Shown here: in pieces, positions 26,348 to 34,635 of the stretch
Numbering within the stretch: position 1 is the first letter of the stretch
Layout of the letters: each line of letters begins with the position of its first letter
DNA from: Woeseiaceae bacterium
GTDB taxonomy: Bacteria > Pseudomonadota > Gammaproteobacteria > Steroidobacterales > Woeseiaceae
Assembly (NCBI GenBank): GCA_021773055.1
Contig: JAJFKV010000062.1
Coordinates: forward strand, 1 to 64,000
Length of the DNA: 64,000 nt
Direction of reading: 5' to 3'
Program-made: the position numbers and the translations under genes
Notes under the pieces: model-generated
What the model was told of the DNA's origin: nothing
Seen by the model: only the letters and a program-made list of their open reading frames with translations
The model's database searches: none

Positions 26348-28870
26348 ATGTGGTATCGAATGCGAGACCTACGCCTCAGAATGCCTGTTTCCGTGCCAGC
26401 GAAGCTAACTATCGTCATTGCGATGTTGGTCGTCGTTTGCGCTTTGGGGCTGGTTGGTGCGGTGCAAATAAATAAAGCTGCGACTTTGCACAAACTAAAC
26501 TTCCTGCACATTAAGCACAATCAGGCATTCCGTCAGCATTTCATCGAATCCACCGATCACGCGAGTGATCTCAGTCAGTTCGAACGGGATATTGGTTTGG
26601 TTCGGGCTCAACCAATCGCCTGCATAGAGGCCGTGGGCTCGTTTGAAATGGTGTTGCTTAAAGCACTTGGAACATCACGGTCGGTAGAGTTGTGTATCAG
26701 TGATGTTGCATTGGCCGACAAGACTTTGTCAGCGATAGATAATTTTGAACAGGGAGGGCTCACCGCAATGGAGCTCTCCGAGGCGCTGCTTGCGGCAATT
26801 GACGGATTCCGAAGAAACTCGGCCGAGTTCGAGCCGCTGGTTAATGAAACGGTGACTTTCGTGTATCGTTTCGTGCTGCATTTATTGCTGGTTTGTTCCT
26901 CGGTGTCCTTTCTTTTCGCTATATTCTTGTTACGAAGTGTTGCCAACGATTACAGACAGATTGAACAGACGCAGGAGGAACTGCGCCGTTTCGGGGTTAT
27001 CGTTTCGAGCGCCAGCGACCTGTTGGCGCTAGTGGACGAAAACTACAAATATCTTGCTGCGAACACGGCTTATCTGAATACCTTCGGCATAGTATCGGAG
27101 GACGTAATTGGTCACAGTATGTCCGACATGCTTGGTGCTGAATACTTTGCCACAACGATCAAGCCACTGGCTGACCGCTGTCTTGCCGGGGAGAATCTTC
27201 GTTTTCAGCACTGGATGAGATTCCCGGGGAGAGGACGTATATATCTTGACGTCGCGTATTCGAGTTACATCGGGCCGGATGGCCGTGTCTGCGGCTTTGT
27301 CGTGAACGTCCGTGACATCACGGACATCGAGCACGCCAAAGCCACATTGGTTGAGAGTGAAGAGCGATTTCGAGCAGTGCTCGATACAATTGGCACCGGT
27401 GTTATTGTCTCGGATGAGAAGGGGGTTATCGAAATTGTTAATCCCGCCACTGAGACCATGTTTGGTTACACGTCCGATGAAGTCATCGGCAAGAACGTTT
27501 CCCTGTTGATAGCCAGTCCGGATAGTACGCGGCACGATGGCAACCTTCGAAACTACGCCATGACTCAAAGGGAAGGATTCATTGGCAGAGGTCGCCACCT
27601 GGAGGGTGCTCGCAAGGATGGCAAAAAATTTCCACTGCATCTCGAATTAGAGGAAATGAAAATAGGCGATGCTACTCGTTTTGTAGGAGCGATCTCCGAC
27701 TTGACGGAAATTCAGGCCCTGGAGGGGCAATTGCGGCAATCGCAAAAACTCGAAGCCGTGGGTCAACTAACCGGCGGAATCGCACATGATTTCAATAATC
27801 TGTTGGCGGTTGTACAGGGCAATCTCTCGCTGTTGGTGCTGGAAATAGAAAGCGCAAGTACGGGCGCCAGCAACTACATGGAACTCATTCAGCCGGCGAT
27901 CACCGCCAGCAAACGTGGCGCTGAACTGACCCAACGGTTGCTGGCATTTTCTCGAAAACAGACGCTTGCCCCCACTAATGTGGATCTGGTGGAATTGGTC
28001 AATGGCATGGAAGACCTGTTCAGGCGAACGCTTGGTGAAACTATTGAGCTGGTTACGATTTTGAATTCCGGCGATTCGGCGGCGTTGATTGATCCATCGC
28101 AATTAGAAAACGTGCTCCTAAATCTAGTGTTGAACGCACGTGATGCAATGCCGAGAGGCGGTAGACTAACTATCGAGACCTCGATATTGGACGGCAAGAG
28201 TCCAGCTCGGCCCGTAGGGTTGCAGGATGGAGACTACGTCATTCTGCAAGTTATCGACAATGGCTGTGGGATGTCACAGACTGTGTTGGACATGGTCTTC
28301 GATCCTTTCTTCACGACCAAGGATGTCGGCAAGGGAAGCGGTCTTGGTTTATCGATGGCACATGGATTTGTGCAACAGTCCGGCGGCCTGATTGACATTT
28401 CCAGCGAACTGGACGAAGGCACCTCCGTGAAGCTTTATTTGCCGTGTTCGGATGATGTCGCGACCTACACGCAGTCTACTGCGCTTGATATAAGTGTCGG
28501 TGGCGATGAATTAGTCCTGATCGTTGAGGACGAAGCGAATGTTCGGGAAATGACGTCACGGATGCTGCGACAACTCGGATACAGTGTCCTGGAAGCGATA
28601 AATAGCGAGACCGCACTTTCGATACTCAAAAGCGATCACCCTATTGATCTACTACTGACCGACGTAATTCTGCCCGGTGGGATGAATGGTCCGAGTATTG
28701 CAAAGCTTGCACTTGTGGAAAGACCCGGCATCAAGGTCCTGTTCATGTCCGGATATACTGAGGACGCTATTTCGCGTCATAGCCGAATCGACGTGAATCC
28801 TAGAATTCTGCAAAAGCCATTCACGATCAGTGACATCGCAGCAAGGCTTCGCGAAACGCTAACGGCGTAG
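26348..28870 (+). CDS. PAS-domain hybrid sensor histidine kinase with receiver
   Basis: 840-residue membrane kinase. Two membrane helices (about 19-42 and 173-198) enclose a periplasmic sensor; two PAS domains follow at about 210-335 and 340-455, the second with typical GTGVIVSDEKGVIEIVNPA. The phospho-acceptor is His480 in GGIAHDFNNLLAV, the ATPase domain has LNLVLNARDAMP and KGSGLGLSMAHGFVQQ, and a C-terminal receiver carries Asp772 in LLLTDVILPGG. The architecture is common for aerobic-signal or phosphorelay kinases. It is not next to a DNA-binding response regulator; the nearest is at 19.9 kb. A tandem CGACTCT repeat occurs in its upstream region. Confidence 0.93.
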   Translation: MWYRMRDLRLRMPVSVPAKLTIVIAMLVVVCALGLVGAVQINKAATLHKLNFLHIKHNQAFRQHFIESTDHASDLSQFERDIGLVRAQPIACIEAVGSFEMVLLKALGTSRSVELCISDVALADKTLSAIDNFEQGGLTAMELSEALLAAIDGFRRNSAEFEPLVNETVTFVYRFVLHLLLVCSSVSFLFAIFLLRSVANDYRQIEQTQEELRRFGVIVSSASDLLALVDENYKYLAANTAYLNTFGIVSEDVIGHSMSDMLGAEYFATTIKPLADRCLAGENLRFQHWMRFPGRGRIYLDVAYSSYIGPDGRVCGFVVNVRDITDIEHAKATLVESEERFRAVLDTIGTGVIVSDEKGVIEIVNPATETMFGYTSDEVIGKNVSLLIASPDSTRHDGNLRNYAMTQREGFIGRGRHLEGARKDGKKFPLHLELEEMKIGDATRFVGAISDLTEIQALEGQLRQSQKLEAVGQLTGGIAHDFNNLLAVVQGNLSLLVLEIESASTGASNYMELIQPAITASKRGAELTQRLLAFSRKQTLAPTNVDLVELVNGMEDLFRRTLGETIELVTILNSGDSAALIDPSQLENVLLNLVLNARDAMPRGGRLTIETSILDGKSPARPVGLQDGDYVILQVIDNGCGMSQTVLDMVFDPFFTTKDVGKGSGLGLSMAHGFVQQSGGLIDISSELDEGTSVKLYLPCSDDVATYTQSTALDISVGGDELVLIVEDEANVREMTSRMLRQLGYSVLEAINSETALSILKSDHPIDLLLTDVILPGGMNGPSIAKLALVERPGIKVLFMSGYTEDAISRHSRIDVNPRILQKPFTISDIAARLRETLTA

Positions 28871-28897
28871 TCCAGAGAGTGTATTACGATCTCTTTT

Positions 28898-29377
28898 TCA
28901 ATAGCGACCGTGCTGTTTGAAGATGTAGTTATTGAGTTCGATGAACTCATGATTCATCTGGTGCACAATTCTGTGCGCCGAACGTGCCACCGCGCGCATG
29001 ACTTTGTAGACAAGCTGCGGGTTCTGGTCGATTAATTGTTCGAAACTCTCTCGCGTCAAACTGAGCACGTGTCCGTCGCTGAGTGCGCGCAGTCCAACCG
29101 TGTGAACTTCGCCATCAATAAAGCTGAGCTCACCTGCCAGATCGCCTTCTCTGATGATCGCAATATTCGCTACACCATCATTGCCGCTGCGCTTCACGAC
29201 CTCAAGGTTGCCATCGATCACCAGATGCAACGAGTCATCTGCAACGCCTTCACTGATAAGGTATTCGGCACTGGCTAGCGCTTTCAGGCTCATGAGTTCG
29301 GCAAGCTGGCCGGCCTCGTCATCCGATAGCTCCGTACCCAGCCGCGAGTCGAGAATCTGTTGCGTTGTCTTGTTCAT
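28898..29377 (-). CDS. Cyclic-nucleotide-binding domain protein (Crp-like sensor without HTH)
   Basis: 159-residue protein consisting of one cNMP-binding beta-roll: EYLISEGVADDSLHLVIDG near residue 45 and GDLAGELSFIDGEVHTVGL near 85, which includes the phosphate-binding-cassette position. The Crp-type DNA-binding domain is absent, so it cannot act as a normal regulator; such stand-alone domains often modulate partner proteins. The ATG at 29377 has GGGAG seven bases upstream and is preferred over an earlier TTG. It is convergent with the PAS kinase and lies 27 bases beyond its stop. Whether it still binds cAMP is uncertain, since the cassette is only partly conserved. Confidence 0.8.
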   Translation of the reverse strand: MNKTTQQILDSRLGTELSDDEAGQLAELMSLKALASAEYLISEGVADDSLHLVIDGNLEVVKRSGNDGVANIAIIREGDLAGELSFIDGEVHTVGLRALSDGHVLSLTRESFEQLIDQNPQLVYKVMRAVARSAHRIVHQMNHEFIELNNYIFKQHGRY

Positions 29378-29472
29378 GTAAATTCTCCCGTGCAGCAAAC
29401 CTAGTGCATACTGATGAGCACGTCTATTCGGAAAAACACCTAACGCTCAATCCGCGTTACGAGGCCTTAGGA

Positions 29473-30216
29473 CTAGGGTTTACGGAACAGAAACGTAAAT
29501 CGGTCGGTGTTGCCACTGACGGAGCGCCGACCCACTTCGTATTCCAACTCATCGTCACCGCGAAAGTGCAGGTCGGAGTAGTCCACAAATTCGAAACCCA
29601 GATCCAGCATTTCTTTGATGACCAGCACCGGATCAATACGACGGCGATTCTCGCCATCCAGCGCTTCCATATGGCGCCTGGTGTGGTCAACCACACCGTA
29701 CAGCCCGCCGCTCTTGAGCGATTCAAAAACTTCTCTGTTCATCATGGCCCGAACCTCAGGACCAAAATTGTGCAGGTTGCGGAAGGTTAAAACCATATCG
29801 AGTCCATCGACTCCGAAGTCGAATTCCTCCATGACGTAAAAACGCGCGCCTTGTGGCCGGTGAAGATTATCTTCTGTTTGCACACGAACCACTTTCTCAA
29901 AGCCCGGCTGTGTGAGCAGGTTTTCGCTGACTCGCCGGGTACCCAGCGCGACGTACAGTTGTCCATGCTCGGCAAGGACCGGCGCCAATGCGCGCGTATA
30001 CCAACCACCACCAGGCAGCAGCTCCATGACTCGCATGTTGTCTTTCAAGCCAAAGAAATTCAGGGTTTCAAGCGCCATTCGATTGTCATCGCGCTCCCGG
30101 TCCGCTTGTGGGCGGGATTCAGCGGCCAACGCTGCCTCGACCTTCATGTCGATTTCATTCGCGGCCTGGGCAGAGATGGTGAGGGCGAGCATCAGAGCAG
30201 TGATAAACAGTTTCAT
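29473..30216 (-). CDS. Secreted class I methyltransferase-fold protein
   Basis: 247-residue protein with a clear signal peptide, LFITALMLALTISAQA, followed by a class I methyltransferase-like fold: MRVMELLPGGGWYTRALAP is the SAM-motif region and MVLTFRNLHNFG the strand-4 region. The Gly-rich loop is intact in the form LPGGGWYT. Export is odd because SAM is cytoplasmic; secreted members of this family are nonetheless widespread in Proteobacteria and their function is unsettled. The ATG at 30216 has AAGGA seven bases upstream. It is transcribed away from the cupin remnant, with an 87-base gap. Enzymatic activity should not be assumed. Confidence 0.8.
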   Translation of the reverse strand: MKLFITALMLALTISAQAANEIDMKVEAALAAESRPQADRERDDNRMALETLNFFGLKDNMRVMELLPGGGWYTRALAPVLAEHGQLYVALGTRRVSENLLTQPGFEKVVRVQTEDNLHRPQGARFYVMEEFDFGVDGLDMVLTFRNLHNFGPEVRAMMNREVFESLKSGGLYGVVDHTRRHMEALDGENRRRIDPVLVIKEMLDLGFEFVDYSDLHFRGDDELEYEVGRRSVSGNTDRFTFLFRKP

Positions 30217-30303
30217 AAGTGTGTCCTTGCAAGGGCAATGAAGCCTACCAGTTTCTGCAGAACGTGTACTATTTCTGCTGCAGAAAGTTGTTGGGATATT
30301 GGA

Positions 30304-30667
30304 ATGAAATTAGACCAGTTTATTACAGATTGCAAAGCAGCGATCAAGGACCGAGCGCCGACTCAGGCGGTTCGCGAGACGGTGGCAAGCGCCGTTGCGA
30401 ACTCGGCGGCGCTGGAACGAATTCTAGGCACTCCGGAGCGGGGGGGGGAATACAGAGAATTCATTAGGTCCCGCCGATGTGCGTCCGTTGGGTGATGACA
30501 TTATTCATTCAGTTACCAACCCAACATTGAAACTCACCGCGGCGATTCATGTTTACGGCGGCGATGTTTTTGCGACTGAACGTAGCGAGTGGGAAACAGA
30601 AGCGTTGGAAGAGCGGCCATACGATGTTGATAAGGCCGTCAAACGATTTGAGGAGGCGAACAGATGA
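30304..30667 (+). pseudogene. Collapsed cupin gene (cysteine-dioxygenase-like), frameshifted and internally deleted
   Basis: The region encodes both ends of a roughly 190-residue cupin protein but not its middle. An N-terminal part (MKLDQFITDCKAAIKD, ending LGTPERGG) runs in one frame into a nine-G run at about 30440-30448. A short GIQRIH follows in a second frame, and the C-terminal part (VRPLGDDIIHSVTNP, AIHVYGGDVFATERSEW) reads in a third. The missing roughly 50 residues would contain the metal-binding HNHxMW-type motif. The product cannot be a working enzyme. The stop at 30665-30667 overlaps the DsrE-like start, so the remnant may still lead its transcript. A sequencing error at the G run could explain one shift but not the loss. 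Confidence 0.7.
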
Positions 30668-31206
30668 GCATGAGAAACGTAATAGCAGCATTTCTGGGTA
30701 CAGTCTTGTTGTGGTCACTTCAGGTGGTTGCAGAAGGACCAGCGTATGGCCCGGCGATAGAAGGCTATGGCCCGACCTACGCAATCGACGATCGCGATGT
30801 TTCGCTGCGTGACGGCTTCGTCTACAACGCGGTGTTTGATGCTGCAGCAAATCCCGATGCAACAAAGCTGAACACCGGTCTTGTCAGCGTTGCTCGTTTT
30901 CTCAATATGCACGCGAGGAATGGCGTATCCCTCGAGAATATGAATATTGCTGTAGTTGCGCATGGACCGGCGCTAAAAACATTGTTAACCGACGATTCCT
31001 ATTCTTCACGTTACGGGATCGATAACCCCAACACCGAGCTGGTGCAGAGATTGCAAGCCGCGGGTGTCAGCTTTTATGTGTGTGGACAGTCGCTTGCATT
31101 TGGTGGATTCGGGAAGGAAGAATTGGTGGGACCAGCCAGGCTCGCTTTATCCGCTATGACCATGATGACGGAATTGCAAAGCGATGGTTACGCGCTATTG
31201 AGGTAG
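30664..31206 (+). CDS. Periplasmic DsrE-family protein
   Basis: 180-residue exported protein with a signal peptide, VIAAFLGTVLLWSLQVVA, and a DsrE/DsrF-like fold: GLVSVARFLNMHARNGV, MNIAVVAHGPALKTLL and the Cys-containing GVSFYVCGQSLAFGG near residue 140. In sulphur oxidisers DsrE proteins carry sulphur on a Cys; periplasmic single-domain versions have no firm role. Its ATG overlaps the end of the cupin remnant by four bases, so translation was probably coupled to that gene when intact. It is convergent with the propeller/di-haem gene, nine bases apart. Assignment to the fold is good, function open. Confidence 0.8.
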   Translation: MSMRNVIAAFLGTVLLWSLQVVAEGPAYGPAIEGYGPTYAIDDRDVSLRDGFVYNAVFDAAANPDATKLNTGLVSVARFLNMHARNGVSLENMNIAVVAHGPALKTLLTDDSYSSRYGIDNPNTELVQRLQAAGVSFYVCGQSLAFGGFGKEELVGPARLALSAMTMMTELQSDGYALLR

Positions 31207-31215
31207 CAGAAGCCG

Positions 31216-33921
31216 TTATTCGTCCCCATCCAGGATACCGTCCAGATCGCGGTCGATGCCGATTCGGGTTCCGGATCCCCACGGAGTACAGGTATAAGTC
31301 AGGTGCTCCTGGGGTTGGTTGACCAGAGCTGCGAGGCTGGCGGCGCCGATGGTCGCTTCCGCAGATCGATCCGACCGGAACTCTGTCGTTCTCGCCATAA
31401 CCCAGCCGCGCTCCGAGCCGTCGATGACACCCTTAACCACGAGATCACATTCTGGTATCGGGGTGGCGGCCTGGGCGCGGTTAATGAGTAGGTCGATTCT
31501 TGGCCCGGCGGCGCTGAGATTGGAATTGCTGAGTGTAATTTGCTGGCCGGTCACGGGGGGCGATTCGGTTGGAAAAGAGTACAGAAATGCGCGCAATGCC
31601 AAGAGATCGGCTTGCGGCATGCCGAGATCTGCGATGATAAAGTTTGAGCTGGTTGCGCCGTTATGGTTGAAGGCGAATCCGCGCACTTGTGGCCCGGTTG
31701 CGGGCGTCGTCTGGAATCCCCAGCCAAACGCACCCACCTTCTGATATTGATCGCGAAAATGCGGGATCTTGAAGTTTTTCTCGCCGGGTTGTGAGTTGTT
31801 GGAGCTGAGACCTTTGGTGCCGTAAAGTCCTGCGACCGGATCAAGTGTGTGACATTGGACGCAAACTTCGCGGATGCCAGTCTGGATACGTACGACACCA
31901 TTCCTGAACAGTCGCTCGCCATCGACTTCAATTCCCACCAGTGAGTTATCAAGTTGCCGCATGGGATTCGGCGGGTAGTTGATACTCATGGAAAAATCAG
32001 TGAAGTCCTGCATATCGGTGGTATTCAGTTCACGACCAAGGCCGGCCAACGCGTCAAATGCCTCGTTGAATTCTTTGAATGCAGCCTCTTCCAGCGTTTC
32101 GCCATTTACACGGTTCGCTCCTGTGCGATCACCGCGCCAGTGCATGGGTCCATGGCCGCGTAGCCCGCGCATCGATTGTGTGGTCATCGGTCCTTTCATC
32201 GGGTGGAACTGAAAAGGCTGTGCTGCTCGCGAAATATTGATGAAAGTATTTGGGATAGCACTGGTGCTCGCAGCCGGGTCACCAAGGTCCCAGGCCAGCC
32301 CGTCGTTGTCGCCGAAAATATGACAGCTAGCACACGCGTCATTGCCATTGCCGGAAGTCAGGTTTGCGTCGTACAGGAATTTTCTGCCGCGTAAGACAGA
32401 CGCAGGCTCGGGATTGAACATGGTCTGATGTGCTACTTCCTGCAGCGTGTCCAGGTTAAGGGTTGAGATGCCGTTGTCAAATCGTGTCAATACAAATGCA
32501 CGACCATTGGCTTCGTCCAGAACGATGCCGCTGGGTCCGCCCGCGCTTAGGACAATCTGATTTTGCGCGTCAGGAACGAAGCTGTCATCTGCAAGTGCCG
32601 CAGTGTCGAAAACTCCGATTTTCCCGGAGCCAAAAGCACTGACATACAGCGTGTCACCATTCTGACTAATGGCCATATCCAGCAACGTCGCAAGACTTGT
32701 GTCTCGTTCAGACTGTGAGCCTGTCGGTACGGCGAAGTTAATATGTTTATTGATATTCCGCGGCTGCGCAATCTGGCCAGAGTCGATGATCGTTATGCGG
32801 TGATCGACAAGGTGGCCCCTCACCGAGGTTCCACCGCGTGAGCCATCGCCGGCAAAACGGATGTGATTATTGGAGTTCAGGTTCGTTACATACAGGTCGC
32901 CAGTGACCGGATTTGTGATCATGTTAAAGAGTATGGTGCCAACACCGGAGACGCGGCGTGTTTCCAGCAATGTGGTTGCGTCGATTTCGAATACATCAAA
33001 GTCCGGGAGCGTAAATGGAACGATGTTATTTCGCGAAACGCCGTCGGCGTCTCGCCAGTTGCCGCCTTCAAATCGCACGATTTGTCCGCTGTCCGGCTGC
33101 GATACGCCGTCCGCGCTGGTCGTTGGGCCGCTTTTCGGGAAACCACCAGGCCCAATAGCCGTTGTCTTGTTACCCGACAGGAATATGCCTGCAAATACTC
33201 GTAATCCATCGGCAGAGACGGCGAGCGGGCGTGGCCGGTCGCCAAATAGCGTGATGATCTCTTCTTCACTTCCGCCGGGAGTGTCGTTCAATGCTGTGCT
33301 ATCGAAAACCCAGACGTCCGCGCGCCCTATGCTGGGTGTATTCAATGCCGGATCGACGGGACTATTTTGACCGCGATGAGCGGTCGTAATGAATGCGCGT
33401 TGCCGACTCGTTCCGGCAAAAACGATGTCGCGCGGTTCGTCGCCAACCCACAATGTTTGCACAACGTGAGGCACGGGAGCGTCCACTGCAACAACGCTGA
33501 TGCTGTCTGACAGGTGATTGACCACCCATACATTGCCATCCGGAGCAATACCAAGTGCGACCGGTTCCAGACCGACCGGTACCGAGGCAGTTGGTGTAAG
33601 TCCCCCACTTGTCGTGAAAATTTCGAGCTTGTTGTCAGCCGTGTTAACGGCAAAAAGACGCTGGCCATCTGCAGATAGCGCCAGCGGTCTTACCTGGCCG
33701 GATTCGAAAGACACAAATGATTGTGGTTCTGAGACGGGCCGGGGACCGGGGAGGTTATTGCCGACCGGTGGCGCTGTGGGCGGAGCCACCATTGGTGGGG
33801 GTGCTGCCGCGCTGCCGCCGCCACCACACGCAGCGAAGAACAAGCAGGCGATGGCCAGCGTGCAGACTCTGATTACGTGGCCCGACTCGCCGGTCTCCCC
33901 GGCGTATGTCATTGATTTCAT
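31216..33921 (-). CDS. Beta-propeller plus di-haem cytochrome lipoprotein
   Basis: Exported 901-residue lipoprotein. The start at 33921 has a GGGGGGCGG ribosome site and gives the lipobox LAIACLFFAAC followed by a Gly- and Pro-rich linker. Residues about 70-500 form a YVTN-type beta-propeller (repeats such as ADGQRLFAVN and GDTLYVS). The second half holds two c-type haem sites, CASCH near 560 and CVQCH near 730, resembling di-haem peroxidase-like proteins such as MauG relatives, and the tail ends in a DRDLDGILDGDE calcium-binding-type loop. It may oxidise a substrate presented by the propeller; that is inference. The ATG at 34050 is rejected because its 43-residue extension precedes the signal sequence. 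Confidence 0.85.
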   Translation of the reverse strand: MKSMTYAGETGESGHVIRVCTLAIACLFFAACGGGGSAAAPPPMVAPPTAPPVGNNLPGPRPVSEPQSFVSFESGQVRPLALSADGQRLFAVNTADNKLEIFTTSGGLTPTASVPVGLEPVALGIAPDGNVWVVNHLSDSISVVAVDAPVPHVVQTLWVGDEPRDIVFAGTSRQRAFITTAHRGQNSPVDPALNTPSIGRADVWVFDSTALNDTPGGSEEEIITLFGDRPRPLAVSADGLRVFAGIFLSGNKTTAIGPGGFPKSGPTTSADGVSQPDSGQIVRFEGGNWRDADGVSRNNIVPFTLPDFDVFEIDATTLLETRRVSGVGTILFNMITNPVTGDLYVTNLNSNNHIRFAGDGSRGGTSVRGHLVDHRITIIDSGQIAQPRNINKHINFAVPTGSQSERDTSLATLLDMAISQNGDTLYVSAFGSGKIGVFDTAALADDSFVPDAQNQIVLSAGGPSGIVLDEANGRAFVLTRFDNGISTLNLDTLQEVAHQTMFNPEPASVLRGRKFLYDANLTSGNGNDACASCHIFGDNDGLAWDLGDPAASTSAIPNTFINISRAAQPFQFHPMKGPMTTQSMRGLRGHGPMHWRGDRTGANRVNGETLEEAAFKEFNEAFDALAGLGRELNTTDMQDFTDFSMSINYPPNPMRQLDNSLVGIEVDGERLFRNGVVRIQTGIREVCVQCHTLDPVAGLYGTKGLSSNNSQPGEKNFKIPHFRDQYQKVGAFGWGFQTTPATGPQVRGFAFNHNGATSSNFIIADLGMPQADLLALRAFLYSFPTESPPVTGQQITLSNSNLSAAGPRIDLLINRAQAATPIPECDLVVKGVIDGSERGWVMARTTEFRSDRSAEATIGAASLAALVNQPQEHLTYTCTPWGSGTRIGIDRDLDGILDGDE

Positions 33922-34024
33922 TGCCGCCCCCCAACAGTTCAGATAGTTGGACCGGAGATCAAGCCTAAAATTCCGCGGTCGTCTACTCCTGTACTGTGTC
34001 GATCGCTCGACAATGCGGTTTCTT

Positions 34025-34621
34025 TTATGCGAATAGGCGGGCGAAAGCACTCGGGTCCGTGATAGCTACAAATATCAAACCACTGATCGCACCACACAAA
34101 TGGGCGTCATGGTTGATGCGGCCGGTTTCTTGCGCCGATGCCCAATAAGAATACCCGACATAACCTATCGCAAACAGGAAGGCAGGAATGGGAACCGGTA
34201 TCGGAATGATCATCAATGTCGTCGTAGGGAAGTAAACGATGTAAGCGAACAATACCGCCGAGATCGCGCCGGATGCGCCAAGTGACGCATAGCCAGGATT
34301 GTTCTGGTGTTTGTACCAGGTGCAAGTGTGACTGACGACCAGACCGAAGATATACAATATGAGAAAGCGAACGGTGCCGAGGAATCGCTCCATCGGAAAT
34401 GCAAAGAAGTAAAAAGTAAACATGTTGAACAGCAGGTGACCAACATCGGCATGCACGAAACCGCTCAGGATCATCGTATTGTACTGGCGCCGACGCAGAA
34501 AATGATATGGCCTGAACAGGCACATATCGATAATACGTGGCGACTGAAACAATCCCATCAGGCTGATGCCGACTGTCAAAATCATTATGAGGGGTGCTGC
34601 GATACTTCCGCTTTCAAACAT
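34025..34621 (-). CDS. Rhomboid-family intramembrane serine protease
   Basis: 198-residue membrane protein with six hydrophobic helices. The catalytic Ser lies in GASGAISAV (helix 4) and the His in HDAHLCGAISG (helix 6), the dyad that defines rhomboids; HADVGHLLFNMFTF carries the helix-2 HxxxN-type motif. It cleaves transmembrane segments of partner proteins within the membrane. It begins 14 bases after the ABC exporter on the same strand and is probably co-transcribed. Length matches minimal bacterial rhomboids. The substrate is unknown. Confidence 0.88.
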   Translation of the reverse strand: MFESGSIAAPLIMILTVGISLMGLFQSPRIIDMCLFRPYHFLRRRQYNTMILSGFVHADVGHLLFNMFTFYFFAFPMERFLGTVRFLILYIFGLVVSHTCTWYKHQNNPGYASLGASGAISAVLFAYIVYFPTTTLMIIPIPVPIPAFLFAIGYVGYSYWASAQETGRINHDAHLCGAISGLIFVAITDPSAFARLFA

Positions 34622-34635
34622 AGCCTGCTTTCCCG

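Noticed and set aside
33922..34050. Upstream extension of the propeller/di-haem gene
   Set aside because: It places 43 charged residues before the lipoprotein signal and lacks the strong ribosome site found at 33921.
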